Assembly: GCA_032716605.1 (NCBI GenBank)
Contig: JAVRFV010002340.1
Location: forward strand, 1 to 64,000
Source of the DNA: Paralithodes platypus
Taxonomy: Eukaryota; Arthropoda; Malacostraca; Decapoda; Lithodidae
Direction: 5' to 3'
Length of the DNA stretch: 64,000 bases
In this document: in pieces, positions 9,602 to 19,464 of the stretch
Layout: each line of letters opens with the position of its first letter
Numbering within the stretch: the stretch's first letter is position 1
Position numbers and translations under genes: made by a program
Notes under the pieces: generated by a model
Told to the model about the DNA's origin: nothing
The model's database searches: none
What the model saw: only the letters and a program-made list of their open reading frames with translations

Positions 9602-10410
9602 ATACAGATGCGTCAAGCGAGGTAGGGTGGGGTTACCAATCCAACCTGGGACATCAACATCACGGCAGATGGGTGGGACACACACACCTACACATCAATG
9701 CCCTCGAACTGTTGGTTCCCTTGTTCTTCCTGAGGGACCACGCGCTGGTCCTTCGGGGAAAGTCGGTGGCCTTCAGGATGGACAATCAGACAGCTGTCCA
9801 CTGTATCCAAAAGCAGGGGTCCTCCAGGTCTTTGACTCTGTTGGGGATCTCAGAGAAGTTGTTCTTCCTCGCGAACCGACACAACATCTCCCTGCACGCC
9901 TCCTACCTGCCCGGGACTGACAACCTGTGGGCGGACGCCCTGTCGCGAGGACGGGGCGTTCTTGTAGAATGGGCAATGAAACAGACTGTATTCGACGACC
10001 TCGCAGCTTCCTGGGGTGTTCCGGAGGTCGACTTGTTCGCATCGAAGGAGACGCGCAAGTTGCCTCAGTACCTGTCCCTCCGGACTCGCACTCCGGAGGG
10101 GGGTCCGGACGCTTTCATGGAAGACTGGAACAGGTGGCGGTCGATATACATATTTCCGCCACCAGACGCACTGTTGATGTGCAAAGTCCTCGCGCGGCTG
10201 CGGCTGTACCGCGGCAGAGTCTGGCTAATAGCGCCTCTGTGGCCAGCCCAGGCTTGGTACTCCCAGTTGAAGCGGTGGTGCCCGAGTCCGGTCCCTCTCC
10301 CTCTCTCAAACTTCCACTTGAGCCAGGTTGGCGACCTGCGGACCTCGTTGGCCTTCGCATCGTGGATGTTCGTGAGGCACGGTGGCTCCCAGTCCACGGA
10401 CGGGACCTGA
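9586..10410 (+). CDS. DIRS-1 RNase H and Dam-like methyltransferase domain
   Basis: The frame is open from 8563 (615 residues), but protein-like content begins at about 9586, where it takes over from the RT frame. RNase H motifs follow in order: IWVDTDAS (Asp ~347 of the open frame), RMDNQTAV (Asp ~407) and NLWADALSRG (Asp ~458). Together they remove RNA from the RNA-DNA hybrid. The following block, from VDLFAS through an FPPP motif at ~531-534 to LIAPLWPAQAWY, matches what is known as the DNA adenine methyltransferase-like domain of DIRS1-type elements; FPPP stands where active enzymes have NPPY, so activity is doubtful. The 3' end overlaps the recombinase frame. Confidence 0.82.
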   Translation, partial: PTIWVDTDASSEVGWGYQSNLGHQHHGRWVGHTHLHINALELLVPLFFLRDHALVLRGKSVAFRMDNQTAVHCIQKQGSSRSLTLLGISEKLFFLANRHNISLHASYLPGTDNLWADALSRGRGVLVEWAMKQTVFDDLAASWGVPEVDLFASKETRKLPQYLSLRTRTPEGGPDAFMEDWNRWRSIYIFPPPDALLMCKVLARLRLYRGRVWLIAPLWPAQAWYSQLKRWCPSPVPLPLSNFHLSQVGDLRTSLAFASWMFVRHGGSQSTDGT

Positions 10411-11348
10411 CTGACTTCCTGAAGCGTTCATGGACGTCTTCGGCTTGGGGGACTTACGAGTCCCACTGGAGGTCTTTTACTAGGTGGATACAGGACACTC
10501 ACCAGACTGTTAGCTCTCCTTCCCTCGTCCTACACTACTTGTTTCACCTCTTCCGTACACGTCGCTCTCAAGTCAACACTATACGTAACCACTTGTCTGC
10601 CATCCGGGAAGTCTTTGAGTCTGTCACTGGGCTGGTCGTTCCACCGAAGGAGCTGGATTCCTTCATGAAGGCTGCCTTCAGGGAGCGACCGCCTCCGCGC
10701 CAGATCCCTCCTCAGTGGGATCTGGGGCGTGCTCTGGACCTTCTGGCTTCACACACATATACACGGGACACTACACCGGTTCAGTTGCTCGAGCGTACAC
10801 TCTTCCTTGTCGCTCTGGCCACTGGGGATAGGGTGTCTGAACTAGCTGCCATGTCGCGGTCCCAGGAATGCATGCGATTCTCCCCGTCCTTGAATGTCGT
10901 CACGTTAGCCCCCTCCCCTCATTTTGTTGCCAAGAATGAGAGAGAGACCCACGTTTTCAAGCCTTTCACCATCCAGGCTTTAAAGCGTGGGCATACTCAC
11001 CATGTGTTGTGCCCGGTGCAGGCCTTGCACTCCTATGTTGAGTCTGTGGCTCCGACTTCGGGTACTGCTGTGTGGGTGTCTCCTCGGACTGGTAGGAGGC
11101 TCTCGAAGGTACAGATAGGACGCCACATTTGTCGGGTCATTCGTGCCAGTAACCCTGCTTGTCGGGGTTCTGCGCACGATGTGCGATCCTTTGCTGCCTC
11201 CTTACGGTTCCTGCAGACTCGTTCGTTGCCTGACGTCGCCTCGGCGGGTTTGTGGTCTTCTGTCCATACCTTCGTCTCCTCCTACCTCTCCATGTCCATT
11301 GTTAGACCCCCTCGGCCTGTGATAGCTCTCGGGAGTCGTGTTTCCTAG
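9927..11348 (+). CDS. DIRS-1 tyrosine recombinase
   Basis: An open frame of 473 residues; the first ~150 overlap the RNase H/methyltransferase frame and are probably not translated in this frame, so the real protein likely starts around 10340-10430. It has an N-terminal SAM-like arm-binding region (SHWRSFTRWIQ) and a catalytic domain with all signature residues: Arg in GDRVSEL (~302), His and Arg in HDVRS (~417 and ~420) and Tyr in SSYLSM (~453). This enzyme is thought to integrate the circular DNA copy by strand exchange, replacing the integrase of LTR elements. The frame is intact. DIRS-2 and DIRS-3 carry the same gene with damaged catalytic residues. Confidence 0.92.
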   Translation: MGGRPVARTGRSCRMGNETDCIRRPRSFLGCSGGRLVRIEGDAQVASVPVPPDSHSGGGSGRFHGRLEQVAVDIHISATRRTVDVQSPRAAAAVPRQSLANSASVASPGLVLPVEAVVPESGPSPSLKLPLEPGWRPADLVGLRIVDVREARWLPVHGRDLTDFLKRSWTSSAWGTYESHWRSFTRWIQDTHQTVSSPSLVLHYLFHLFRTRRSQVNTIRNHLSAIREVFESVTGLVVPPKELDSFMKAAFRERPPPRQIPPQWDLGRALDLLASHTYTRDTTPVQLLERTLFLVALATGDRVSELAAMSRSQECMRFSPSLNVVTLAPSPHFVAKNERETHVFKPFTIQALKRGHTHHVLCPVQALHSYVESVAPTSGTAVWVSPRTGRRLSKVQIGRHICRVIRASNPACRGSAHDVRSFAASLRFLQTRSLPDVASAGLWSSVHTFVSSYLSMSIVRPPRPVIALGSRVS

Positions 11349-11786
11349 GGCTCTCGCGAAGTTGCCTGGTCTTCCCCCCTCGTCACTTTTTCTTTTCCTT
11401 TGTTTTCTTTCGAAAAGGGGGGGAGGGAAGTACGGGTTTGCAACACTGGATTACAAGTTTGGGGTTATGTTATATGTATACAGTACATAAGTGTTTTTGC
11501 CTCATTGATAATTGTGTTTTGTTTTTGTGATCAGTGTTTTTGTTCATTTTGGAAGAAAAGGGATTTTGTGTACAGTACTTTTTGGTTTAAGACAAGTCTA
11601 TGGTTTTGCATTACTATGAATGACGGGCACGTGTTAAAACTGCTCTTTTTAGCTACTCCTCAGTTTTTCACTCTTTATTAAACTCTCTTGTTTAAATTGT
11701 GTCTCTTTGTCATTCATAATTTAGTCTTATGCGTTGGTTTTTTTTGGTAGGTTGGGCTTGGATGTCCTCCTCCTATTTGTTATGCA
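11349..11786 (+). other. DIRS-1 3' untranslated region
   Basis: T-rich non-coding sequence between the recombinase stop and the internal complementary region. It matches DIRS-3 (42928-43330, minus) closely, with adenines retained, in contrast to the coding region. Confidence 0.75.
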
Positions 11787-11899
11787 GCCTTGACGTTGGA
11801 TTTGCCAAGACTACTAACAAATTGGGAGGTTTGACGTACCTCCCAACCTACCAAATAGGAAAACCTACTATTTGGTAGTAGTCTTGGAAAATCCAACGT
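11787..11899 (+). repeat. DIRS-1 internal complementary region
   Basis: Positions 11787-11823 are the exact reverse complement of the first ~37 bases of the element (3890-3926), and 11824-11899 that of the last ~76 bases (12232-12308). In DIRS elements this region is held to template the completion of the unequal ends and formation of a circle. Confidence 0.93.
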
Positions 11900-11961
11900 A
11901 CATAATACCCTCCCTCACGCCGGACCCCTGCCCATCCGCGTTCTTCTGCTGACGTGAGATG

Positions 11962-12310
11962 TGATAACAAGAGAGGGTCGCTCATGCGCACGTTCGACAG
12001 GGATCGGCGCATGACGGAACACGGGATGGGCCTTGAGCGGTAACTAAGGTAAACCCCTTTTTCTTCTCTTCTATACTTTTTTCACCTTCGGTGGTAGTTT
12101 TGGTTAATGTACAACGTCTCCTAGAGCAAGATAAGGAGTAGACTCTAGACGTTTTCTTTTTAACCGCGGTTGGAATGACGACATAGCAGTCAAAATAGAC
12201 AAGTCGTCATTGCAATTAGGTTAATAGCCTTGACGTTGGATTTTCCAAGACTACTACCAAATAGTAGGTTTTCCTATTTGGTAGGTTGGGAGGTACGTCA
12301 AACCTCCCAA
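11962..12310 (+). repeat. DIRS-1 right inverted terminal repeat
   Basis: Reverse complement of the left repeat over ~300 bases, plus about 50 extra terminal bases (12258-12310) that the left end lacks and that recur in inverted form in the internal complementary region. The outer end reads GTCAAACCTCCCAA(T). Confidence 0.92.
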
Positions 12311-13316
12311 TATAACACGGAGAATTTGGGAGTCCCTTATCGGCTCCCTCAACTGGATGCAATTAACAATTCCTTTGGGGCGCCTCAAGCTAAAGAGGTT
12401 GATAATGCTAGGCAACATGTTTTTTCCCCCTCACTCACCTCACATTCTACACACCATTCCCCCCATCATCCACAAACTTCTCAGTTTCTGGGTCTCTCCA
12501 GAGGCTTTGAAGTCAGCCATGCCCTGGTCGACGCCACCTCCCACAATGTGGATAGATATGGATGCAGCGACATCCAAGGGATGGGGCTACCAATCATCTG
12601 AGGGGCACCAAAGTCAGGGTTCTTGGGCACCCTCCACACACCACCACATCAATTACCGGGAGTTATCAGTACCTCTGTTCTTCTTAGAAGCTCATGCTCA
12701 TTCACTAACAACCAAGTCCATCGCATTTCGCATGGACAACACCACAGCAGTAGCATGTATCAACAAGCAAGGCACAACATGCTCTCTCACCCTTCACCGT
12801 CTAGCCGAAAAGATTCACAAGCTAGCACACTACCATTCAATCACGACACAAGCCTCGTACCTCCCGGGAAGGGCCAACCTTTGGGCGGACGCCTTATCCC
12901 GGGGCAAGAGTACGTCAGTGGAATGGGCACTCAAACAAGAGGCCTTCAACCAACTAATACTTCCTTACCATCCACAAGTAGACCTTTTTGGATCCCACAC
13001 GTCAGCAAAGACCCCTCAATATCTGACCCGGTGGTCTGTAACCCCGGCGGGGGGACCGGATGCCTTTTCCGTCAATTGGAACATGTGGTCGTCCATCTAC
13101 CTGTTCCCTCCCCCGGACACGACCCTCATGTGCAAAGTCATCCATCACCTCAGGTCATACAAAGGGCGAGTGTGTCTCATTGCACCAGTTTGGCCCACAC
13201 AGGCATGGTACAGCCAGCTGTGCCTATGGTGCCCGTCTCCAATAGAAATTCCAATCTCTCAATTCCACTTGGACCAAATTGGAAGCCTTCAGACTTGTCT
13301 AAATTTTGCATTATGA
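12311..13316 (+). pseudogene. DIRS-2 end of RT, RNase H and methyltransferase-like domain
   Basis: The frame opens with RIWESLIGSLNW, the end of the RT (aligned with RIWDSLVGSLNW in DIRS-1). From 12357 it runs 319 residues through RNase H motifs MWIDMDA (Asp ~67), RMDNTTAVACI and NLWADALSRG, then the methyltransferase-like block VDLFGS, LFPPPD and LIAPVWPTQAWY. It resembles DIRS-1 throughout but with different codons, so the two are separate old families. The gene is truncated at its 5' end at the edge of DIRS-1. Its own reading frame is intact to the stop near 13314. Confidence 0.82.
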
Positions 13317-14572
13317 ACGTTTTCCGGGCCAAATGGCCAAGAGAAAAGTACGACCCTATTTTACATCCTAAACTCAAAGCCCAATATACGGAAGCAACTC
13401 TCCGGCAAAATGAATCACACTGGAAGAGTTTTACTACCTGGTTGGTGGAGTCCAATCAATGCAATCAGTCGGCCGGCCTTATTCTTTTGTATCTAACTAC
13501 CTTTTTGAACATAGACATCTGTCGGTGAATACCTTAAGAAATTATCTTACAGCCATTAAAGAACCGTTCTTTGACCTGACTGGACTCCGCCTGCCTCCTA
13601 AAGATGAAGCCGGTTTTATCAAGGCATGTTTTAGACTCAGGGCACCCCGAAGGCAATTGCTCCCCCAGTGGTCCCTAGAGCGAGTTTTAACAAGATTAGC
13701 CTCTAGATCATATTCTGTGAACCCTTCATTAGCTAAACTGACAGAAAAATGTGTCTTCCTCTTAGCACTTGCCACAGCTCACCGAGTGTCAGAGCTAGCA
13801 GCAATGTCTAGATCTCCCAAATGTTTGCAATTCCAGGCCCAAAACCAAAGTGTAACTATAGCCCCAGCTCCGGATTTCATAGCGAAAAACGAACACGAGG
13901 GACACATTTTTACTCCTTTTACTATTCCTGCCTTGAAACAGGGCAATCGGCACCACCCCCTTTGTCCTGTTCAGGCATTGCACTCTTACATTAACTCCCC
14001 CAGACATATTATGTTCCAGTAAGTCCAAGGAGGCGGGAGCCCCAGGATCATTGCCACTGCCTCGCACTACACTCACAACAACACTGCGTCTGTTAGAATT
14101 ATCGCAGGAGGCTGAGGTTGCCACCAACGGTTTTATCGTATGGTAACTTATCGGACTTACTGAGCTCATATGACGCAAAATTGCGTCATAAACTTATTGG
14201 AGAGGTATAGAGATAAGTCCATATGACGCGATCGCGTCATATGAGTTTTTGGTGGACTTATTCATATGACGCGATCGCGTCATATATGTCGCAATGAGTT
14301 AAGGCCACGAGACCATTGGTCGCCTCACACCTGTGGATCTCTCCAGATGATCAGACTCGCCTCTCGAAGAGACACCTTGCCTCCACGATTGTCAATGTAA
14401 TCCAAGCGGCGGAACCGCGGTCAGTGGCTAGAGCCCACGATGTCTGGAAATGGGCAACTACAGTCCGCTTTCTGAATAATTATTCTATACACGACATTTC
14501 CCAAATGGGGGTTTGGTCCTCTCATAATACCTTTCTGTCAAGGTATTTGTCTGTTCATCTGGCGAGACCTTA
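13310..14572 (+). pseudogene. DIRS-2 tyrosine recombinase, frame-shifted and split by a TTAA element
   Basis: The N-terminal part (MNVFRAKWPREKYDP onward) ends in a frame change near 13490-13530 and continues in another frame with TLRNYLTAIKEPFF and the Arg-containing block AHRVSEL. At 13991 a 312-bp TTAA element interrupts it; beyond 14302 the frame resumes exactly if the insertion and one TTAA are removed. The end keeps the nucleophilic Tyr (SRYLSV) and the His of AHDVWKW, but the second catalytic Arg (DIRS-1: HDVRS) is Trp. The protein would be inactive even without the insertion. Confidence 0.82.
13991..14302 (+). mobile_element. TTAA-bounded miniature element PB1, copy a (piggyBac-like MITE)
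   Basis: 312 bp including a TTAA at each end. The left end reads TTAACTCCCCCAGACATA and the right end is a diverged inverted copy. TTAA target duplication is the hallmark of piggyBac transposons. It contains three palindromes built of ATATGACGC arms. A second copy lies at 48943-49258. It has no coding capacity. Confidence 0.82.
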
Positions 14573-14579
14573 AGTTCCA

Positions 14580-15061
14580 TGTGTTGCACTACGCCAATCT
14601 CATATTCCATAAGATGAAGGTTCTTACAGTGCATGGTTATGCCTTCATTCTTCGAGTCTCCAAAAGGGATAGGGGGGGGGGAAGGTAGAACAGAACGAAG
14701 TAGGAAGACAATGGTTTTTCCTTCCATAATGAATAAATATAAACTGTGTGTGGGGAACAAGTATGGACAAATAGTTTATGTTATACTGGTTACAATACAA
14801 GCAAAGAATTTCCTTGTACAGTATCATACTAATTTTGTACAAGCTTAAGGAGCATTATAGCTTGGCAATGTCTTAGGATATTAAAACACACTTTATTATA
14901 ATTTTACGTCTTGTTCTCATCACCATAGAGTGATCAAGTAGAAAGACAAAGGGTCCTCTTCTATAATGAATAAGCATACGTTATAAGTATGGCATACATA
15001 GTTTCAGTTTTTTATACAAATACAAGAACAATTTTATTATTTCTTACAGTTTCTTACAGTA
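14580..15061 (+). repeat. DIRS-2 3' UTR tandem-like repeats, first block
   Basis: Degenerate repeats of roughly 200-270 bp share cores such as TCCATAATGAATAA..., ACAAATAGTTTATG and GTACA..AAGG/AGGGAGC. They continue at 19465-19800 on the other side of LINE-A copy 2, which shows that the LINE inserted into this array. Confidence 0.6.
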
Positions 15062-15082
15062 GATCCTCTGGAAAAAGGCAAA

Positions 15083-16783
15083 CTATGCCTGTGTATCCAG
15101 CTCAGTAGCAGTACTTGCACTGCTGCGGTCGTTCACGGTGTTGGCGGCGGCGGTAGCAGACGCAACATTTTTACTATTCTGTATTTTTGTTTTATAATCA
15201 AACTTCAAATCTTGTCTTCCCCATGCTTTATCAAGATTACTTTCAAACTCCCTTATTGATTCGGAATCGACTACATACTGGGGCAGTGCGTTCCACTCAT
15301 TTACCACTCTATCACAAAATGAGTTCTTTGCCTTCTCAAGCCTATTTCTTTCTTTGTAAATTTTCTTAGAGTGTCCTCTCGTTCTTGTTCCCTCCCGCAT
15401 CAAGAAGATACCTTCACACACATCCTCATCGTACTTTCCTGACACTATCTTAAAAGTCTCTATCATATCCCCTCTCTTTCTCCTATATGCCAGTGTCGGA
15501 AGCCCCAGTGTCCTCAACCTCTGCTCATAGCCCGCGTTCTTCAACGTTGGTACCAGCTTGCTAGCTCTCCTCTGCACTTTCTCCACTGCTTCTATATCCT
15601 TTACCATATATGGAGCCCACACCTGGTTCGCATATTCCAGGTGCGCCTAACCAGCGCTGTATAGAGATTCCTGAAGATTTCTTCGTCAAGTGACACAAAT
15701 GTCCTCCTTATCAGCCCTACAATTCTATTGGCTTTGTTTATCTTTTCCGCTAAATGTTCTGAGAAATTTAACTTATTGTCTATCACTACTCCTATATCCT
15801 TTTCTGCATTCACTTCCTCCATCGCTTCATACATACTGTATCCTACCTTGTCTATCTTGCTGGTCCCAATCCACATGTACTTGCATTTTTTTGGATGAAA
15901 AGGCATTAACCAATGCTCAGACCATCCCTTCATGCCCTCCACATCTCCTTGAAGCAAACCCATATCTTCCTTACTCCTCACTCTTCTATACAGCTTAGTG
16001 TCATCCGCATACAGGTATACCTCACTTCCATTAGTTATAACTTCAGGTAAGTCGTTGATAAATATAACGAACAGCAGTGGTCCCAACACAGATCCCTGAG
16101 GTACCCCACTTGTAATTTCCCTCCACCCCGAGCCTATTCCATTCACCAGTACCCTCTGCCTCCGATCTTTCAGGAAGGCTTCTATCCATTTCACACATTT
16201 CTCCCCTATATTATAGCTTCTAACTTTCTCTATTAACCTTTTATGTGGGACCTTATCGAAGGCCTTCATAAAATCGCAATATACCACGTCTATTACATCA
16301 CCATCTTCTAGAATTTGCATCCAATCATCTACCACCTTAATTAGCTGTAGTACCGTCGACCTCCCCGGCAAGAATCCGAACTGTCTCCCACTGAAAAGTT
16401 GGTTTGACTTCATATGCTCCATTATTCCTTCTCTAATTACTGTTTCCATTAGTTTACACACAACACTTGTCAAACTGACTGGTCTATAATTCCCTGGGTC
16501 ATTTCTCTTTCCCTTCTTAAATATAGCTGTTATGTTCGCCTCTCTCCAGTCCATCGGGATTTGTCCTGTATTTAAACGATACCTCAAATAAAATTTTCAA
16601 TGGCTCTACTAACATCTCCCCTCCTTCCTTTATGATTCTTGGGTGTATCCCATCCGGTCCCGGTGACTTACTTCTGTTCATTTTTTCTATAGCCCTTCTT
16701 ATTCTAGCATGGGAAAACTCTATTAGTTCTAGTGCCGGTGCCTGTTTGATGGGAATAGTAGGCACTGCATCATCCGACTCCAC
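15083..16783 (-). pseudogene. LINE-A copy 2 ORF2, reverse transcriptase and C-terminus
   Basis: The largest frame (16587-15601, 328 residues) holds the RT core: NYRPVSLTSVVCKLMET (~33-49), the first catalytic Asp in VVYCDFMKAFD (~105), SGVPQGSVLGP (~160-170) and YADD (~193-196). This enzyme would copy the RNA at the nicked target. The start of the RT lies in another frame (16783-16517, SPGPDGIHPRI) and the C-terminal part in a third (15622-15083, RASKLVPTLKNAGYEQRL). All key residues survive, so the copy died through frame-shifts and is probably not very old. Confidence 0.85.
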
Positions 16784-16800
16784 TGTTAGTACCCCCCAAA

Positions 16801-18080
16801 TTATTTCCCCAGCACCTCTGCTTTCTCCTTATCAGTCTCCACTCTACTCCCATCATTCAACCCCCCTACCAGCTCTGGGATACCTACTCTTCTTGTTAAC
16901 TTTACCTGAATGTACTTCCAGAATATTTTTGGATTATCCTTCACATTTCTAGCTATCTCTCTCTCCCTCTCCTTCACCCCCCTCCTTGTTTCCCACCATA
17001 TTTTATTGTTTATTTGTCTGCGTTCCGGATCCACTTCTTTAGCTTCTATACTAGACCCCCTGTTCTTTTTTAACAATTTTAATCTTTCCCACAATCGTTT
17101 CTTTCTTCTAATCAATATCCAAAGCTTTCTTTTCATTGGCAATTCTGGGTTAGTTCTTTTCCTCAATTTTGTTTTATCCTTATATTCCCTAACTGGTACA
17201 CTTTTGGATACAGCATTCTCCAGTTTCACTTTAATTTAACTCCACATTCCTTCAGCGTCTTCACCGTTCAAGTATTCCCCCCAGTCAATGTCCAAACACC
17301 GTCTCAGCAGCTCATAATCTGCTCTATCATACATGTATATTTTTTCTATTGCTTCTATTATCCCTCTCTGATTTAATGTTACAACTAAAGCTTATACAGG
17401 CATGGTCACTACGACCTATAGGGCTATCCACATTAACATGTTCCACTATATCCTCTTCATTGCTAAAAATCAAACCAAGTACACTCCCCTGCGTCCCATC
17501 TCTATATATTGTCATCTCTACAATATGTTGCGTTAAAAAACAATCTCTCACTTTCTCTATAAACTTATTTTCCAGGCTACCCTGTCCCGCTGGAGTAGTA
17601 CAATTTGCCCAGTTGATCCTTGGCAAATTGAAATCTCCAATCAAAATTTTATATTTGTTCTCTCTATTATCTATCTCCTCCATTGCTTTCAGTAGGTTAT
17701 CATCCTCTCCCCTGCTATTATTTGGGCTTCTATATATAGAGGCAATTAGAATTGATCCTCTTGTACATTTTACTTCAATACACAAATACTCACAATACTG
17801 CTGTCTCATATCCACCTCATTAACCTTGAGCTCTTTCCTTACATAAATAAACAGTCCTCTTCCGACCTCTGCTCTAATAGCATTTCTCTCATATAACTCA
17901 AAACCCTCCAAACTATATTCCACCAGTTCCCTTTCAATTCTAGCATTTTTGGTCTTACTTCTGTAGGGCTATGACATCAGGTTTTTCCTCTTCATCCTGC
18001 AACCTACATATCAGTTCTCTTTTCTTGTCCTGGGTAAACATATCCACATTACTAAACATAATCCTTAATCCATCTACCAT
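16801..18080 (-). pseudogene. LINE-A copy 2 ORF2, endonuclease and linker
   Basis: Pieces at 18080-17955, 17923-17327 and 17229-16801 make up the AP-endonuclease domain and the basic linker towards the RT. GDFNLPRINW and the S-D-H motif (IGRSDHACISF) are preserved, so the catalytic residues of this nuclease are still visible. Small indels shift the frame near 17945, 17330 and 17240. It parallels 2454-3518 and 59835-60826, which allowed the boundaries to be set. Confidence 0.78.
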
Positions 18081-18121
18081 TCCTTCAGCAATTACACCAT
18101 CCCGCTCCTCCAGTCCGTACC

Positions 18122-19221
18122 CTACTCCCCTGTTAGCACTACTGGGTCTGCTTCTTTGTCTCCTGTCTCTCCCTGTGACACCTCCACCCCGTTCTCCTCC
18201 TCCGTCACAACTCCCATCACATTCTCTTCCCTCCCTTCTACTCTTATAAACCACTTCCTCACTCTTCCGTCCCTCACTCTCCAGTAAAAAATTATCTTAT
18301 CCTCCTCACCCAACTTTCCATTATTTTCATCAGCCTTTTCTTGTAATTCCTTAATTTTTTTCCTTTGTTCTATACTCAAATCCTTCTTTAGTCTTATGTG
18401 TTTCAGTTTATCTTTTGTATTTAGCCTCCAACTAAAATTTGTCACAGTCTCTGCCACTACCCTAGTTTTAAACTGTACCCTTATAGGTCTCATCTCTCCC
18501 CTTTTATATCTACCTATCCTACTGACCTCCTCCACCTGCCCTTCCCATCCATATTCGTCCTCATCCACACCTTTCATGACCTCCTTCACTGTCTCCATAT
18601 CCCTCACTTTTCTCACTCCATTATCATTCATATGAGTCTCTATATCTCCATACAAGATTACACCCCTATCCCTGTCCATGGACTACCTCATGACACTCTC
18701 CTTGTTCTTCATGACCCTTACAACTGCACTCTCAAAACTTTTGTTGGTCATATTCATTTCTTCCTTTTGCTCTTTCATAATATCCTCCAAATCCTTGAAT
18801 TTTTGTTTACCTACCACCGTCCATGCAGTTGTTGTTGTTTGTTGCGGACAGGCGAACAGCCCCCAGGCCCCTTCCGTATTCCTGTACTCCTTCGTATTCC
18901 TTCAGCTGCTCCTTCAATGCCATATTCTCTGCTCCCAGTTCATCAATACCATCTCTAGGCTCTCATTAACTGCCAAATAGGCCTGCATTCACTTCCTTCG
19001 CTAGGCCTATTCCCTTCCCCACCTGTCACCCCACACATTACACACAGTGCCTTAACTTTCTCACCAATATCCCCCTTCCATTTCTCCGCATCACTCATCC
19101 ACTTTTCCAAATCCTTCACAACAATACTAACCTCTTCTAACTTCTTATCTGTGCTCTTAAATCCCCGAAAACGTTGTAACCTTCCTTCCGCCTCCGTCAT
19201 ACCCGAAATTCCCTCCGCCAT
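18122..19221 (-). pseudogene. LINE-A copy 2 ORF1
   Basis: The piece 19221-18955 matches the N-terminal 80 residues of the intact ORF1 of copy 3 (AEGISGMTEAEGRLQRFRGF), and 18679-18122 matches the RNA-binding core (RIGRYKRGEMRPIRV) and charged tail. Between them, at about 18832-18890, lies a ~60-base remnant of SINE S1 at the same site as in copy 1, with an accompanying deletion. The frame is therefore broken in the coiled coil. The role is as for the intact copy: an RNA-binding protein of the LINE particle. Confidence 0.75.
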
Positions 19222-19464
19222 GTTTGTTTACAAACTCAACAACTCACAACACTACCGCTGTCCCGTCACTACACACTCTTATTACACTATATATCACCCC
19301 TCCACCACACCAGTATATCCTCCAAGCACTTCACTAAATCCTTCCTCTTCTTGCTAGCCCCGTATGCACTCGATATTCCGTGAATTAATTGTCCATTCCC
19401 ATAACATACGCCGGAGCCTCAAAACTTGCGTCCGCCTTCCGCCATTGTGTGCCGCCAACGTTAT

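Larger units (their letters stand above)
3890..12310 (+). mobile_element. DIRS-1: near-complete DIRS tyrosine-recombinase retrotransposon
   Basis: About 8.4 kb with every structural hallmark of a DIRS element: a left inverted terminal repeat (3890-4191), gag, RT/RNase H with a methyltransferase-like domain, a tyrosine recombinase, an internal complementary region (11787-11899) and a right inverted repeat (11962-12310). DIRS elements are copied through RNA and are thought to integrate as a circle using the recombinase, leaving no target duplication; none is seen, only a shared AAT at the ends. The coding part has few lesions: frame changes in gag and one in a C-run between RT and RNase H. The recombinase keeps all catalytic residues. 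A close relative, DIRS-3, lies at 42401-47982. Confidence 0.92.
15062..19462 (-). mobile_element. LINE-A copy 2, nearly full length
   Basis: It runs from the 5' UTR (19462 downwards) to a 3' end at about 15062 with a short TTTCTTACAG tandem. It is the most complete LINE-A copy, with ORF1, endonuclease, RT and C-terminal region all recognisable in separate frames. It sits in the 3' UTR repeats of DIRS-2. No clear target duplication was found. Confidence 0.82.

Noticed and set aside
14164..14286. Regularly spaced palindromes as a CRISPR array
   Set aside because: Only three units, arms of 8-9 bp, no spacers of uniform length, in a eukaryotic TTAA element.
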